DNA from: Branchiostoma floridae
Lineage: Eukaryota > Chordata > Leptocardii > Amphioxiformes > Branchiostomatidae
Direction: 5' to 3'
DNA: 64,000 bases
Assembly: GCF_000003815.2 (NCBI RefSeq)
Contig: NC_049991.1
Location: forward strand, 6,966,087-7,030,086
The position numbers and the translations under genes are program-made. Each line of letters begins with the position of its first letter. Positions within the stretch are counted from its first letter, which is position 1. Of this stretch, positions 11,930-23,250 are shown in pieces. The notes under the pieces are model-generated. The model saw nothing but the letters and a program-made list of their open reading frames with translations, was not told the DNA's origin and ran no database searches.

Positions 11930-12290
11930 TAACGTTAGGTGATAACCTGGTTATCTCGTGCTGTGTGTTACTTAGTTATTCCACGGTGTAAGATAACGTG
12001 GTTATTTCTCGTTAAACGATAACATGCTTACTTCACGTTGTGTGTATATAACCTTGTTAACCCACAGTACTTGGTGATGATGTGGTTATCCCACGGTGGA
12101 CGATAATGAGTCATTCTCGTTATAAACGATAACGTGGTTATTTCACGTTTAACGATAACAACTTTGTTCTATGACGTTGTAGGATACCTTGATCATCTCA
12201 TAATGTACCGTAACTTGGTTATCCTACAGTGTACGACAATCTGCTTATTTGACGTTGTAGCGCAACATTCCGTCTCACTTTGTATTATAA
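11930..12290 (+). repeat. Degenerate ~26-bp minisatellite with palindromic GATAACGTGGTTAT core
   Basis: About a dozen units of 25-29 bases follow the pattern TTAT-CACG-GT--GATAACGTGG, with substitutions and indels. The core GATAAC-TGGTTATC is close to self-complementary, so single strands could form many small hairpins. No ORF runs through it. Confidence 0.8.
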
Positions 12291-12474
12291 CTTAGCAACC
12301 CAATGTTAAAGGCTAACGTTTACTTCTTCTACAATAACGTGGAAATTTTAAGTCCATCTGGCCATTAGCTCCTATTTCGATAAATAGTAGTCTTATAAAT
12401 TGATAAACACTTATTGTGACCGGAAGTCTCAAGAAAGACACTGAGAACAAATCATTACTTCAAAAGACATTTCT

Positions 12475-12480
12475 TTTATT
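12475..12480 (-). terminator. Polyadenylation signal AATAAA (minus) of the peptide-like gene
   Basis: TTTATT on + reads AATAAA on the minus strand, about 200 bases past the TGA of the peptide ORF and 80 past the stop of the alternative frame. Confidence 0.5.
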
Positions 12481-12675
12481 CCAAGATCATCAAGTGATAA
12501 ATTTGATCTTAAAAAATCCCCTCAGCGAGTTACACCTTTTTTCGCATGTGTCATCTAATTTACCGATATGGTTTTGAAATTGTAAATAAAAAGTATCTCT
12601 AAAGTTCTGCATATCTTAAAGATTTGATAAATTGAAAATGCTTCCGTTGTGCAGGGCTGTATCGGGTCCGCAAAA

Positions 12676-13038
12676 TCATTTCCCAGACTTTGGAGACCGA
12701 TTTCCAGCTCCGGGACGCCCCCTTGCGAAGTGCAGACGAAGCGCTGCCCTCCCTCTAACGGCGTTCGGTCTGGGATGCAGCAGAAGGTATCGGAGACCAG
12801 GCCCAAAGCTGTGCATCATGAAGCGAGCTCTCTTGGCGACGCCTCCAGGGGTGGAGCCATCCAGGGTGAAGGCACCGCCAGCGGCTCGTTCCCCTTCTAC
12901 AGCAGACAGGGCTCTGGGAACGAGGTTGTTGAAGATGTAGTCAGCGTATTCGTCGTCGGAAGATTCGGACAACCAAGGATCTTGACTAAGAGCAGCTGTC
13001 CCGCCGAGAAGACACAGCACTATGAGAAAAGTTTCCAT
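12676..13038 (-). CDS. Putative secreted peptide precursor (120 aa), reading frame uncertain in its second half
   Basis: I do not recognise this protein. On the minus strand an acceptor (GTCGTTTTCAG, exon start 13052) precedes ATG at 13038. The ORF begins METFLIVLCLLGGTAALS, a textbook signal peptide, followed by an acidic stretch (SESSDDEYADY) and a dibasic KR at 69-70 in GGVAKRARFMMHSFG, as in a peptide precursor; it ends with a very Arg-rich tail at TGA 12676. From about 12,800 downward, codon-like GC3 bias moves to the next frame, which runs open to a TAG at 12555 and contains DTFCCIPDRT and RFVCTS. So either the Arg-rich tail is real, or a one-base shift (assembly error, true frameshift or missed splice) joins the signal-peptide part to a Cys-containing part. 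Two noncoding exons and a TATA box lie upstream, which supports a real gene. Confidence 0.55.
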   Translation of the reverse strand: METFLIVLCLLGGTAALSQDPWLSESSDDEYADYIFNNLVPRALSAVEGERAAGGAFTLDGSTPGGVAKRARFMMHSFGPGLRYLLLHPRPNAVRGRAALRLHFARGRPGAGNRSPKSGK

Positions 13039-13799
13039 AGTAGAAATGAAGCCTGAAAACGACACAACAGTATAGTAGCATCAATAAAACAGTAAGTTTT
13101 TGAATCGGTTGTTGCCTCATAAATATCACGCTGTCACATGGAAAGGAAAACAACAAAAAACGGCAACACTGCCTTGCTTTTATCGTTAATCTCGCTAACC
13201 ATTCAGAGTAGGAATTGTTGGTAAAATATCAAAGATAAAGGAATCTGAAACATCAACAAGACACGCCTGGACATTGCGCGAAAGAGAATTGTTCACAAGA
13301 AGTCATCAGGGGTCTTTGACATGCCCATAAGCTCGTCACTGCGCACCCTTACTTGGAATATGGTGAAGGAGCTTATTCAGGCTTTTTATTTCAAATCATC
13401 TGCGTTATGTTGCATTGTATCGTGCAGCTTGTCTCTTAACCGCAAGGTGGTGCTATTGCTTTATCCGATTATCCTCCAACTTGATCTTCCGGATATGTCA
13501 ATGAAAATACCCCATAACCTACTTGCTACCTAATCAAACAGTGCATTTGAATTTGGCTAAGAAGTTTATAGGTTTAAACCCCTGGGACGAAAACGCGTGG
13601 CCAAATAACACGTACTTTTCGACAAAGGACCGTACAAACGACAAAGTTATTGATAGCCTCTACAAAAAAAACGTGTAACTTAAAGAGCAATCAATCACCC
13701 CGAACATGCGCACGCAGAACTGTGAGGCGGCTTATCCACATAACCACATACACGTGTTTTTTTCTTAACGCAGGTGCCGTCAAGCGAAATAATTGGTAT

Positions 13800-13990
13800 G
13801 CCCCAAAGCTTTTACGGCTAAACGTAATCTAATGAGCAATTAGATACACGGACATGGGCCCTCAACCCAGAAAATGACTACCGAAACTTCGTCTTGACGC
13901 CTTTTACGACTAAACGTATCTTAATAAGGCAATTAGATACACGTGCATGAGCCTTCAACCAAGGAAAGGGCTACTTGGAATACGTCTTGA
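13800..13990 (+). repeat. Two imperfect ~95-bp tandem copies
   Basis: ACG(G/A)CTAAACGTA-TCTTAAT, then GCAATTAGATACACG, then CAACC(A/C)AG recur in two adjacent copies. They lie in the intron of the minus-strand peptide-like gene. Confidence 0.65.
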
Positions 13991-13999
13991 CGCCTGGAG

Positions 14000-15130
14000 C
14001 AGGACGCCTAATTACTCCAATATACTTTCTCAAGATTTTGCAGGTGCAATACTTACGTACATGCATTGTCTTGAACTACGTACATGCGAACAACAAAATA
14101 CTTAGGACTGTTCTATTTATCATGTGCTCCAGGGGGAGTAAGGATCGGTTGATGAGAAAAAAAGAAGAAAAAAATGAGATAAAACTGATGGTTCTTCAAT
14201 ATTTCACTAGTAAACAAAAATACAATCAATTTGGTACTTATATCCCTCATTGAGTTATCGAGAAACAAAATGGTACTTTTGATTGTGTGACTAGTAACAG
14301 TATTCATATATAGTATTATAAATATAAGTATATGATATGTAAGTAGAAATAGTATGTAATGTTGAGATACTAAGATCAAGTTATATATGATATCATTGTA
14401 CATTAGCTACAATGCTGAGACAGCCATTCTTTTTATTCAAACATTTAAGCAATAACACAATATGACAAAGAGGTAGCGCGCTCAAGTACAAGACTTATTT
14501 TGACGCTACCCCTTAAATAAAAAGCATTCCTTTTTTACAAAGAAATCAAGTAGAAATGAAAAGCAAAGAAAAATCACGTCAGACAGAAAATAATACATTG
14601 TACATAGTATAACAAGAAAATATAAAGCAAGTCCAGTTTCCCACCCAATGATGAAATAATTGGACACATTACAACAAATGCCAGGACAAATGTGTTTTAA
14701 AAACGCTTAGTTGCAGTGATGAAGTTTTGGGTTGTTACTGTTATCTTTTTTGTGGTCTGGTAGAACTAGCTATAGCAACGAAATGATGTCGTGTAGACTC
14801 TAGAGTCATACAACGAACAAGAAACGATTTATGATTATCATGAACATGCGACATCTTTGCTCAGTTCAATATCAACGTAAAACCTTAAAATTTATCATAA
14901 GAATTATCAGAAAGGAATAGGCAGGTTGGAATAATTAGAACACATATCTAAAGAGAGAAAGATGGAGACGAGAGGAAGATTTGGATCTTCTAAAAATCCG
15001 TCAGCAAGCGCTATTACATTTTGTAAGTAATTTTCAGTCGCCTTTTCTAGGTTTTCTAAACATGCTTTGCCTTCTTAAGATTAAATTTTTATTTCTTCAG
15101 AACCGTCTCGTAAACAATAAGACACAAAGC
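14000..15130. other. Intron of the minus-strand peptide-like gene; no further feature seen
   Basis: AT-rich sequence with short A and T runs. The ORFs around 13,975-14,400 on both strands lack splice or codon support. Confidence 0.4.
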
Positions 15131-15134
15131 TTAC

Positions 15135-15200
15135 CTCTCTGATGCCTTGCTGCGTTGATATTGCTGAATGAGTCACTCACTGGTACCGTACTGCCGTATT
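15135..15200 (-). other. Noncoding exon 2 of the peptide-like gene
   Basis: On the minus strand the acceptor TTCTTGTGTACAG and the donor AGAGAG|GTAAGC bound 66 bases without an ATG. It lies between exon 1 (about 15,712-15,777) and the coding exon starting at 13052. Confidence 0.5.
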
Positions 15201-15711
15201 CTGTACACAAGAAAATGATTTCAATGACGGTGACTAATGCAATTCTGTAGTGTCTATAAGGTTATACCACAGAACGGGGTGGTGATTTTTTAGCCTTATT
15301 TTCTAATTCCATTATCATCAAAAATAATATTTCGTGCTGTATTAGTAACTAACCGTATCAATTATTTAAAACTGAAAAAAAAACCTGGGCGTAATGATTT
15401 TAAAGGGAAGTGCATTTCCTAACCTAGAAAATCATGACGAGATTCTGGATACTAACAATATTTTACTCGTTTTGGCGTCGAATTCTGGAAATTGGCCGTG
15501 TATTTATTTGCCCATTGCACTTGCTGCCCACTGTTAGTTAAGAATATAAACAAGATACTATAGTGCGTGAATTCGCATGGAAAAAAATCTATATACCTGC
15601 ATTTCCACACATGAACCACACATTTTTCATAGCAAACAATAAAAGAAAAACTAAACTAATATTTTTTTCGGGCACAAACCACAATTTTTAGAAAGATTGA
15701 TCTTATCTTAC

Positions 15712-15777
15712 CTCGTTCGAAAACTGGCTTTCCGAAGATCCCCTCTTTTTAAGCTGATGCCGAGGAAAGATATGCGG
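15712..15777 (-). other. Noncoding exon 1 of the peptide-like gene
   Basis: The 3' border is a strong donor (AACGAG|GTAAGA, GT at 15711-15710). The 5' end is estimated about 30 bases downstream of the TATA box at 15801-15810. Confidence 0.5.
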
Positions 15778-15800
15778 AAAAAACAAGAGATGCCCCACAG

Positions 15801-15810
15801 ATATATATAG
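15801..15810 (-). promoter_or_regulatory. TATA box (CTATATATAT on minus) of the peptide-like gene
   Basis: It is spaced correctly for a start near 15,777, followed by a short exon ending in a consensus donor. Confidence 0.55.
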
Positions 15811-15814
15811 TTGG

Positions 15815-17945
15815 CCCGCTTAAGTGACGTGACGTCTGTAATCCATTGCAATACGCACATCGCAGATGTTAATTGCCTATCTCAATAGGCATGATATTAA
15901 ATGTGTCGCAAAGCACCTGGGATGGTACATGTAAGAGTTTACCAGCGTCACACAAAAATCGTAATAGTGCGTGGTAAGAGCCGGACGTTTGGGAAAGGTG
16001 ATATGTAAGCTTCTGGTTCGCAATAAGGCCTGTATACGTATGTGATGCGTTCTTCGTCAGTAACCGTTAAGAGAAATCAGATTTCTAATTGCCGCCCCCT
16101 GAAAGTCAAATGACGCATATTGAGCATTTGTCGGATGGTCATAAGAGAAGTAACATTTAGGATACCTTTGTCCTCTGGAATGAAAGACAAATGACGCACT
16201 CTACACTTAATCCCAATAGTGGCCACAGAGGACAAAAACACGGAAAAAAGTTGCCCCCTGAAATTCAAACCGAATATAGCAGTGTTTTGTTTCTCCAAAA
16301 CTATGGTCACGAGAGGAAAGACATCAGAAATTTCCGCCCATATAATCCCCCCATGGAAATGACAGGAGAGAATATCATTGAAATCCCACCACCTTTTGAG
16401 TCCGAATCAAAGACCTTATCAAAGAGCTAGCCTGACTAAAATCGCGCCCCTAGCGGCCGACCCTACTATTGCCGCCGCCCTAGGGAGGGGAGGGGGTCAT
16501 TAACCAAAACCAGCAAGCCGTCGCATGGCAGGAAAACAAGACGCGACTGGACCAATCAGGCTGCGTTATGTGGATGACGACAGACGGCCAGGGGATCTTC
16601 CCAGCTGTACCAAGAATGAAGAGGATTTCCCTGATTATATGTACACTGTATATACTGCTTTGGTGTGAAGAAAAGTTTTATTCAGTAAGTTACATTCATT
16701 TTTATTTTAGATTTAATAAATTCAGCGCTTGTAAACTCCGATCTAGCGTCAACTGCGGACAAGCAGTGACGAGAAAAATGCCGGGTTTTGATGTCCTTCT
16801 CGCAAAGGCGTTGTATTAATATTAATAGGTGTTTTTTTTAATCTAATTGTATTTCAGTTTGCTTCATACTTCGTTCCTTTTCGTTCGTTTTCGCGTTTTC
16901 GCACTTTCGATAGTTGGCGGGGGGGGGGGCTTAGGGGGTACGTTATATCGATAAATGTTTGCATTCATTTGTATCGGCAAACGTTTATTTGACTTAACGT
17001 TACTGTAATGACTTTTAAACTTAATTTTATTTACCGTAAAATATCGATGTTTTGGATCTATGCCGTCACTTTGCCGTGCGCCCCTGATGATCCATTAACA
17101 CAACAGCCCTTATGCCTATAATTATATGATGCGTTGACAGATTTTGCTGACGACGGTCATTTTCAAGCGCTTGGACGTCAGAGCATTTAATTGGTTGACG
17201 TGCATTAAGCCAATGAAATTGCGTTAATAACTGACTGACTTAAGTATTTCCGCAGTTACAAGTACCATGATGGAATTATCCAAACTAAAACATGGAAAAA
17301 TGTTCAACACAGGGAAAATGCTTTATCGTTTCGTTGTCGTGTTTTCAATGCTACTAATGCACTAAGAGACTAAGTAGATAGACATGTACTGCATTTTCAT
17401 AATGTCCTTTTTGCTTAGTTTCTCGTAAAACCACACACCCATGGCCACAAATGTAGAAGACGCCCTGATCGGAGGGAATTCAAATTAAGATGTCACTGGA
17501 TAATTTGCCCAACCAATTTAAACCGGGTCACCCCTTCTCCTATAAGTAAAAGGGAAAGAAAAAAACATATAATTTAAAACAAAGAACATGAGGTAATATC
17601 GCCACTAAACGTCGTGCCAAAGTCATAAGACTCATAACTCTTAAAGATACTGTAATAATGCCATGGATGGGATTTGCTATGATTGCATTTACGTGTGGTC
17701 TTAATGGAACTTTTGCTTTGCTTTTACTGTGCATCAGGAGGAACCTATCTATTGTTGGCAATTACAGTTAGTTATCTTTTTGACATGCGTATTTGTTTTG
17801 TTAGTCACTCCAGGGAATGTCCTTGCAATTGGTCACTCAAAACTTTTTCGTCAAAAGTGACCCAATTGCCTAACATACAGATCCATTCACTGTGACACTC
17901 ACTGTGCAAGCAGGTAGTGTTTCATAGATCATGACCTTTGAACTA
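15815..17945. other. Spacer between divergent peptide-like and KLHL genes
   Basis: It holds a pair of similar segments (GCCCCCTGAAA-TCAAA near 16,095 and 16,252), a GC-rich block at about 16,440-16,625 with a CCAAT motif (GGACCAATCAGG), a G run near 16,918, and CCAAT/ATTGG motifs near 17,190-17,215. The GC-rich block could be the KLHL promoter, but I see no convincing first-exon donor. Confidence 0.35.
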
Positions 17946-17947
17946 AA

Positions 17948-20809
17948 ATGGCGTCCGAGACAAACACGAAAACTGCCCGGAAAAGTTCGGACCACTCAAA
18001 CGGCGTACTTTGGGCTCTAAACGAGCAGAGAATCCAGGAGAAGTTTTGTGATGTAGTTCTTGAAGTAGAGGGGCGAAAGATTCTGGCCCACCGTAACGTG
18101 TTGGCGGCCTGTAGTCCCTACTTCGATGCCATGTTCGGTGGTAACATGGCCGAAAGCCGCAGCAGTCAGGTAACTAGCATATACACACAAATTAAATAAA
18201 GAGTATAAGAGAACAGTATAGCGTAGGTTAGTGTATAAGTGTACAGAAAAGTAGAGATTGGTAGAGTAGAGTACATTATGTACTGTACTACAGAAGAGTA
18301 CAGTAGAGTACTGTAGGTAAAATAGAGTAAAGAAAAGTAGAGTAGAGCAGAGCAGAGCAAAGTAGAGTTACTTACAGTACGTATAGAAGAGCAGAGCAGA
18401 GTAGCATACAGTATAGTAGAGCAGAGCAGAGTAGCGTAGATTAAAGAAGAGTAGAGTAGAATACTATAGCTTAGAGTAGAGTAGAGTCGAGTCGAGTAGT
18501 GGGCCCCCTTGGAAATCAACTTCAAATACGGCTACCCACATGTCTGGAGATGAATAAATAAATGAATAAAAAGAAGAGTACTTGTCAATGAGTAGGTTGG
18601 GGTAGAGTAGAGTAGGTTAGAGTAGAGTAGAGAAGAGTCAAGAAGAGTGGAGTTGAGTGAAGTAGAGTAGGGTAGTCTACTACTAGAGTACAATAGACTT
18701 ACTTGTCAATGTGTGAAGTGGAATAAAGTACTACAGTAGTGTAGTAGGTCGAGTAGAGAAGAGTAGAAAAAGGTAGAGCATCGATAGTAGAGCAGAGCAG
18801 AGTAGAACAATGAACTACTTGTATTAACATTAAATTGTTGTCTCCTTGTAGGTGACACTGACTGAGGTTAGTCCTGGTGCTGTGAGTAAAGTCATTGAGT
18901 ACATGTACACTGGGCAAGTACACGTGGACTCCGAACACATAGACGAAGTGCTGCATGCGTCAGACTTATTTCTCATGACAGAAGTAAAACTGGAATGCCA
19001 GAATGTCCTCCAAGATATGCTCGACTCCAATGACGCCGTCCAGTGCCTTCGAATCCGAAATCTAGCAAAGCTTTACAACATGAGAACACTGGAAGAAAAG
19101 GCCATGACTTTCGTACACCAAAACTTTAGTGAGATTGCAAAGAGAGAGGACATACTACAAACGTCCATTGAAGACATGCGCGCTCTCTTGTTCGACGACC
19201 ACATCCAAATCGAGAGCGAAGAATCTGTCTTTGAACTTGTCCTGCAATGGATTCGGTACGACGAAGGTAACCGAAAACACTACCTCACCGAATTGCTGAA
19301 TTTTGTTCGATACGGGGATATCAACAAAGACTTCTTGTCGAAAGTAAGAATGGAGGACTTGATTCGCGACAGCGAAGAATGCCAACTAATCATCGACAAC
19401 GTCATGTCGAAGTTTCGAACTGAGCTAGAGGCGACCCCTGGTATGAAGACAAGAGGAGGGAGGCTGAAAGAAGTACTAATGATGGCAGGTGGTTACCTTA
19501 ACGCGTCTAATGAACAAAGGTACCCGATACAGTACGCTCAGGCATATGTGATAGAAGAAGGAAAGTGGATGGGACTTCCACGGCTACCCTCAGCCCAAGG
19601 GGCCTATGGCACAACTGAACTTCACAGAAAAGCTTATTCTGTAGGAGGACTCTTCGCTAGACCTGTAGGAACAAGAACAACTGCTATAGTCAGTAGTGTT
19701 AAAGCGTATTGTTATGACTCGTTGTCAAACGCGTGGACACAGGTTGCGGATATGAACGCGCCTAGGGCGTATCCGGGTGTGGCAGCTTGTGGGGGGCATT
19801 TGTACGCCATCGGGGGGCTGAGTTCCGGGGGACTTCATCGTAACAACACGGTAGAGAGGTACAGTCCTAAAGATGACCAATGGCAGCACGTCGCATCCAT
19901 GAACATCGCTCGCTTCAATGTTGCAACCGTTGTCAAGGACGACCGGTAAGTTTTGTCGTTTGTCATTACAACAGTACATTTTAAGTGTTGTTTGTACCTT
20001 TGTGTTTGACCCACCTACATGTAGATTACTACACGTTATTCTTGTAGTGTGCTAGTTTCTTGATTGTTAGAGGGACAAGGTAGACATGTATAAATCGTTA
20101 TAATTATATACAATATTTTTTTATGTACTTAGAATTATCAATATTATCCTATCCATGTGAAATTCTATTAAATTTTGTATAATTGTCTTTGTCTCTGTCA
20201 GCAGAGCTAGCCCTTTGTAATAGCACAGGCTAGTTGGGCAGCCCTGGCTGTGTGTGCTGAACAGCCAAACCAATAAATAGATGGATCAATATTATAATCT
20301 CTGTTAATCAATAAACTGAACTTCACAGGTACATCTACTGCATCAGTGGGAAAGAATCCATGGTCACCACCAGCCAGGCCGTGGAAGTATACGACACCGA
20401 GACAAACCGATGGCGATTCCTCCCTCCTGCACCAATCACCTTCGAGGAAGTACCCTTAGTGGAAGTCCACCCTGGCGACGGCATGATCCACTTGTACAGC
20501 ATTGGCCAACCGGAGTGCATCTTTGACCCAGAGAGCGAATCATGGACCGAAGTATCGGACCACACCATACCACATCTTCCTGACGGCTCTGTGAGAAGAA
20601 AAGCGGCATTACATGTTGAAAATGGAGTAATTCACATATGGGGTGGCCACGACGGAAACAAGGGCAATAGGATCTGTTCTAGTGGGTTTGTGTACAGAGA
20701 TAGAATATGGACAGCTATGAATACTGGTGGGATGACTACCATGTCAGCTGCCTTCTGTAAACTCAGGTTACCAGTAGAATTCCTGAGAGGACTACACAGT
20801 AAACAGTAA
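17948..20809 (+). CDS. Kelch-like (BTB-BACK-Kelch) protein
   Basis: A KLHL-type adaptor, normally the substrate receptor of a Cullin-3 RING ubiquitin ligase: BTB binds CUL3 and dimerises, Kelch repeats bind substrate. Exons are 17948-18169, 18852-19945 and 20329-20809 (stop TAA); phases 0 and 2 agree, giving 598 aa, typical for KLHL. The start ATG is in ACTAAAATGGCG. BTB spans about residues 25-130 ([20 protein letters not shown], then [10 protein letters not shown]), BACK about 135-235 ([18 protein letters not shown]), and the Kelch region about 280-590 ([32 protein letters not shown]). Several blades lack the full GG-Y-W pattern, so the propeller is diverged. I cannot assign an individual KLHL number. 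Intron 1 carries a long AGAGT-type simple repeat. Confidence 0.95.
18200..18820 (+). repeat. Pentanucleotide simple repeat (AGAGT/TAGAG-type), degenerate
   Basis: Runs of GTAGA, AGAGT and GCAGA units fill most of KLHL intron 1, broken by short unique stretches (about 18,500-18,590 and 18,690-18,730). Minus-strand ORFs rich in Ser, Leu and Tyr here only reflect the repeat. Confidence 0.9.
20200..20285 (+). mobile_element. Probable 3' end of a LINE-like element in KLHL intron 2
   Basis: GCAGAGCTAGCCC ... GGCTAGTTGGGCAGCCC ... CAATAAATAGATGG looks like a LINE 3' UTR ending in a polyadenylation-like motif and short tail. This is a pattern judgement, not a database match. Confidence 0.35.
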
Positions 20810-20891
20810 CAGATACTGATGAAGTCAGTGACTTACAAATTGATGCATGTTCTCAGAAGACGTACATTTGTTTTTGTACAAATTCCTTTGC

Positions 20892-20897
20892 AATAAA
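20892..20897 (+). terminator. Polyadenylation signal AATAAA of the KLHL gene
   Basis: AATAAA lies 83 bases after the stop codon. Confidence 0.7.
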
Positions 20898-21029
20898 GAA
20901 AGGATGCCAACATTTGTAATATTGAAGATCATATATATTATTAAATTTGATAAGTTAGTGTACCTTCTACTACATAACATTACTTCCACTCTCTAATCTT
21001 TCTTCCCCTCTATATACTAGTAGATAGCT

Positions 21030-21105
21030 AAATACAATGCATCCTCCTACACACTGTCCCCAACGGCGCTGGCCGATTAGCTAGGAGGATGCGTAGGAGG
21101 ATGAA
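21030..21105. repeat. Short inverted repeat
   Basis: GCATCCTCCTAC at the left pairs with GTAGGAGGATG at the right across a ~50-base loop that also holds CTAGGAGGATGC. Confidence 0.6.
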
Positions 21106-21239
21106 TACAATGTTATTACTTATATAACAGAAATATAGGTACACACATTTGACATACTAAGGTATTAAATTTTTGTCTCCTTATTTTCAAGATCTTACTT
21201 GTTTTTACTTTTAGATTTGGAGCGAAAACGAAATATTTC

Positions 21240-21430
21240 AGTGGCGTCGTGTGTGGCGTAACTGGTAGAGTGTTGGACTCGGAGCCTAGAGGTCCCGAGT
21301 TCGATACCCGCGGTGTCCCCGACGTTGTGTCCTTGGAAAAGGCACTTTACACAACCCTCCTTACTTCACCCAGGTGGAAAATTATGTACCTGACTTCAGT
21401 CGGGAAGGTAAAAGACTACTTTTACCTTCT
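21240..21430 (+). mobile_element. tRNA-derived SINE
   Basis: The head has pol III internal promoter boxes: a box A region (TGGCGTAACTGGTAGAG) and a box B region (GAGTTCGATACCC). It is followed by CCTTGGAAAAGGCACTTTAC, a body motif shared by many marine-animal SINEs. It does not fold as a normal tRNA gene, and the body continues beyond the tRNA-like part. A more decayed relative lies at about 49,738-49,965. Confidence 0.75.
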
Positions 21431-21639
21431 GTCTGTACTTTGTATGTGGCACTATATATATACATGTACTGTTAAAATAAGTTATTATCTTGAGTGCAGT
21501 TCCACATTTTTTGTTGTTTGTTTATTCTTTATTCAACCGGGGTGAAAGCATATCATCTGATGGCGTTTTTCAACATAAGTTCAACAAAACCAAACTTCAA
21601 CTAGAGTTCGGCGAGCTCATACCTCCATGAACTATTTAG

Positions 21640-23250
21640 AGCTTTTGTAAATTCCATGCAAATGACTTACCATTTACATAATTTATGCATGGCGATGTTC
21701 ATAATTGACTAACGTACACATGTCACGAGTATAAAATTCCCATCATTAGTCATTATGCAGATTTGCTGTTTTTGTATATATATTATGCCAATCAGTTCCT
21801 CATTTGCATATTTGGTATTTGCTTATGTTTCACCTATCATAACTTACATGTGTTACATTTACTGAAGTTCAGCTATTGACAACAACGGAATTGAACAATT
21901 TCCTCATTAATTATGAAAATTAAGTCCTCATTTGCATAAAATGTATATCATAATGAACATCTTTGCCTAAGCTACCTGCATGCTAAAAATGATGGCAATC
22001 CATCATTCCTTTTTATAGTTATCCTCTTTGGAGTGTCTTGACAAAAACTCCCCTGCAGTTCCAAAATTAAATATTAGGGTCTGAAACTTGTCCCACTTTG
22101 TCATGACGTTAAAAGCTATCTTCCACTTAAATATCAAAACAATATCATGTCCGGTACAAGAGATACATTAAAAAAACTGCTATGATAGAATAAGCTCATT
22201 TATTATGCAAATGAAATCTAATTTGCATAATTAGTATTCTATCTTATATAACATTGTCTAAGGTACCTACATACAAAAAAAGCATGAAAATCCATTGTTC
22301 CCTTCTGGAGTTATCCACTAGACGCTAGGAGGCCCAAACTTATATCACTTATTCCTGCACACAAGAGCTACCTAACACCCCAAAATTGGGACCATATCCT
22401 GTTCAGAACACGAGATAGCAAAACCGGAAGTTCCGCTGCAGTACCGAGGAAAGCCACTAGGGGGCCCAAAATCTAATCACTTCCAGCTTTCATCACACCC
22501 CACCAACACACCAAGTATGAAACTAATCCATCCAGCCGCTCTTGAGTTATCTTGTCGACAGACACACACACACACACACAAACGCTGATGAAAATATAAC
22601 CTCCATGACATTTCATGGACGTAACAACATAATCATACATAAATTTCCGTGAAACTAAATTTATGTCCCATGTTGACACCGTCTGTCCAAAAAGTAAATT
22701 ATAAAAAAAAAAGAATTAGTATTCCAGACAACAAGAAATAGTTCGCCTCAAAATTTTGTTGCTGACATTGGCAGGTTTTCAAGAGAAGAGACACGCCAGA
22801 TATGAACACCTCCATGCATATGGTGATAACCAGACAACGTCCCGGAATGACCCTTGAGCAATTGTAAAGCTTAAAGACAGGCACACATGATCATGTCTGA
22901 TCAAACACGATTACTTACGTATCGTTTAACAAAGAGGCTACAATAACACTGGACGAAGACAATGCACTAACATAAGGAAATCAGAAGACGCTATGGTTGA
23001 CATTCTGTTACCCGGTCCTGACGCATAACTTCCGATTCTTATCTCCCGTGTCCTGTCCACATCGCCTGGGTTGTTTCAGCGCAATACCTAGCATCTCCAC
23101 AAGAAAACACAAGTTCTGCTGCAGTACTAAGGTCAGCCGCCAGATGGCACAAAGGCAACCTTGACCTTCGTGCTCACAATTCTTGCCCACATGCATATCA
23201 AATATCGTCACAATCCATCTGAAAGTTGTTATTTTCTGCCGTAATACAAA
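21640..23250. repeat. Interspersed repeat built of diverged ~250-bp modules
   Basis: Modules repeat the order: TTATGCAAAT/TTTGCATAA-rich start, CTAAG(C/G)TACCT-CAT, GGCAATCCAT or GAAAATCCAT, GAGTTATC-type, CCCAAA, ACAAGAG(C/A)TA. They can be seen at about 21,890-22,170 and 22,195-22,410. A GTTCCGCTGCAGTACC module at about 22,430-22,560 recurs near 23,100-23,245. A (CA)n tract lies at 22,560-22,580. No coding capacity seen. Confidence 0.55.

Noticed and set aside
11930-12290. CRISPR-like array
   Set aside because: Units are contiguous and degenerate with no spacers, and the DNA is eukaryotic.
12649-13056. 135-codon plus-strand ORF opposite the peptide-like gene
   Set aside because: It lacks splice signals or domain features, while the minus strand has a signal peptide, acceptor, TATA box and poly(A) signal.
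16191-16430. 79-codon plus-strand ORF
   Set aside because: It runs across a repeated segment (the GCCCCCTGAAA copies) and shows no coding evidence.
18166-18525. 119-codon minus-strand ORF
   Set aside because: It is a translation of the pentanucleotide simple repeat.
21245-21315. Possible tRNA gene
   Set aside because: It has pol III boxes but no proper acceptor or anticodon pairing, and it continues into a SINE body.
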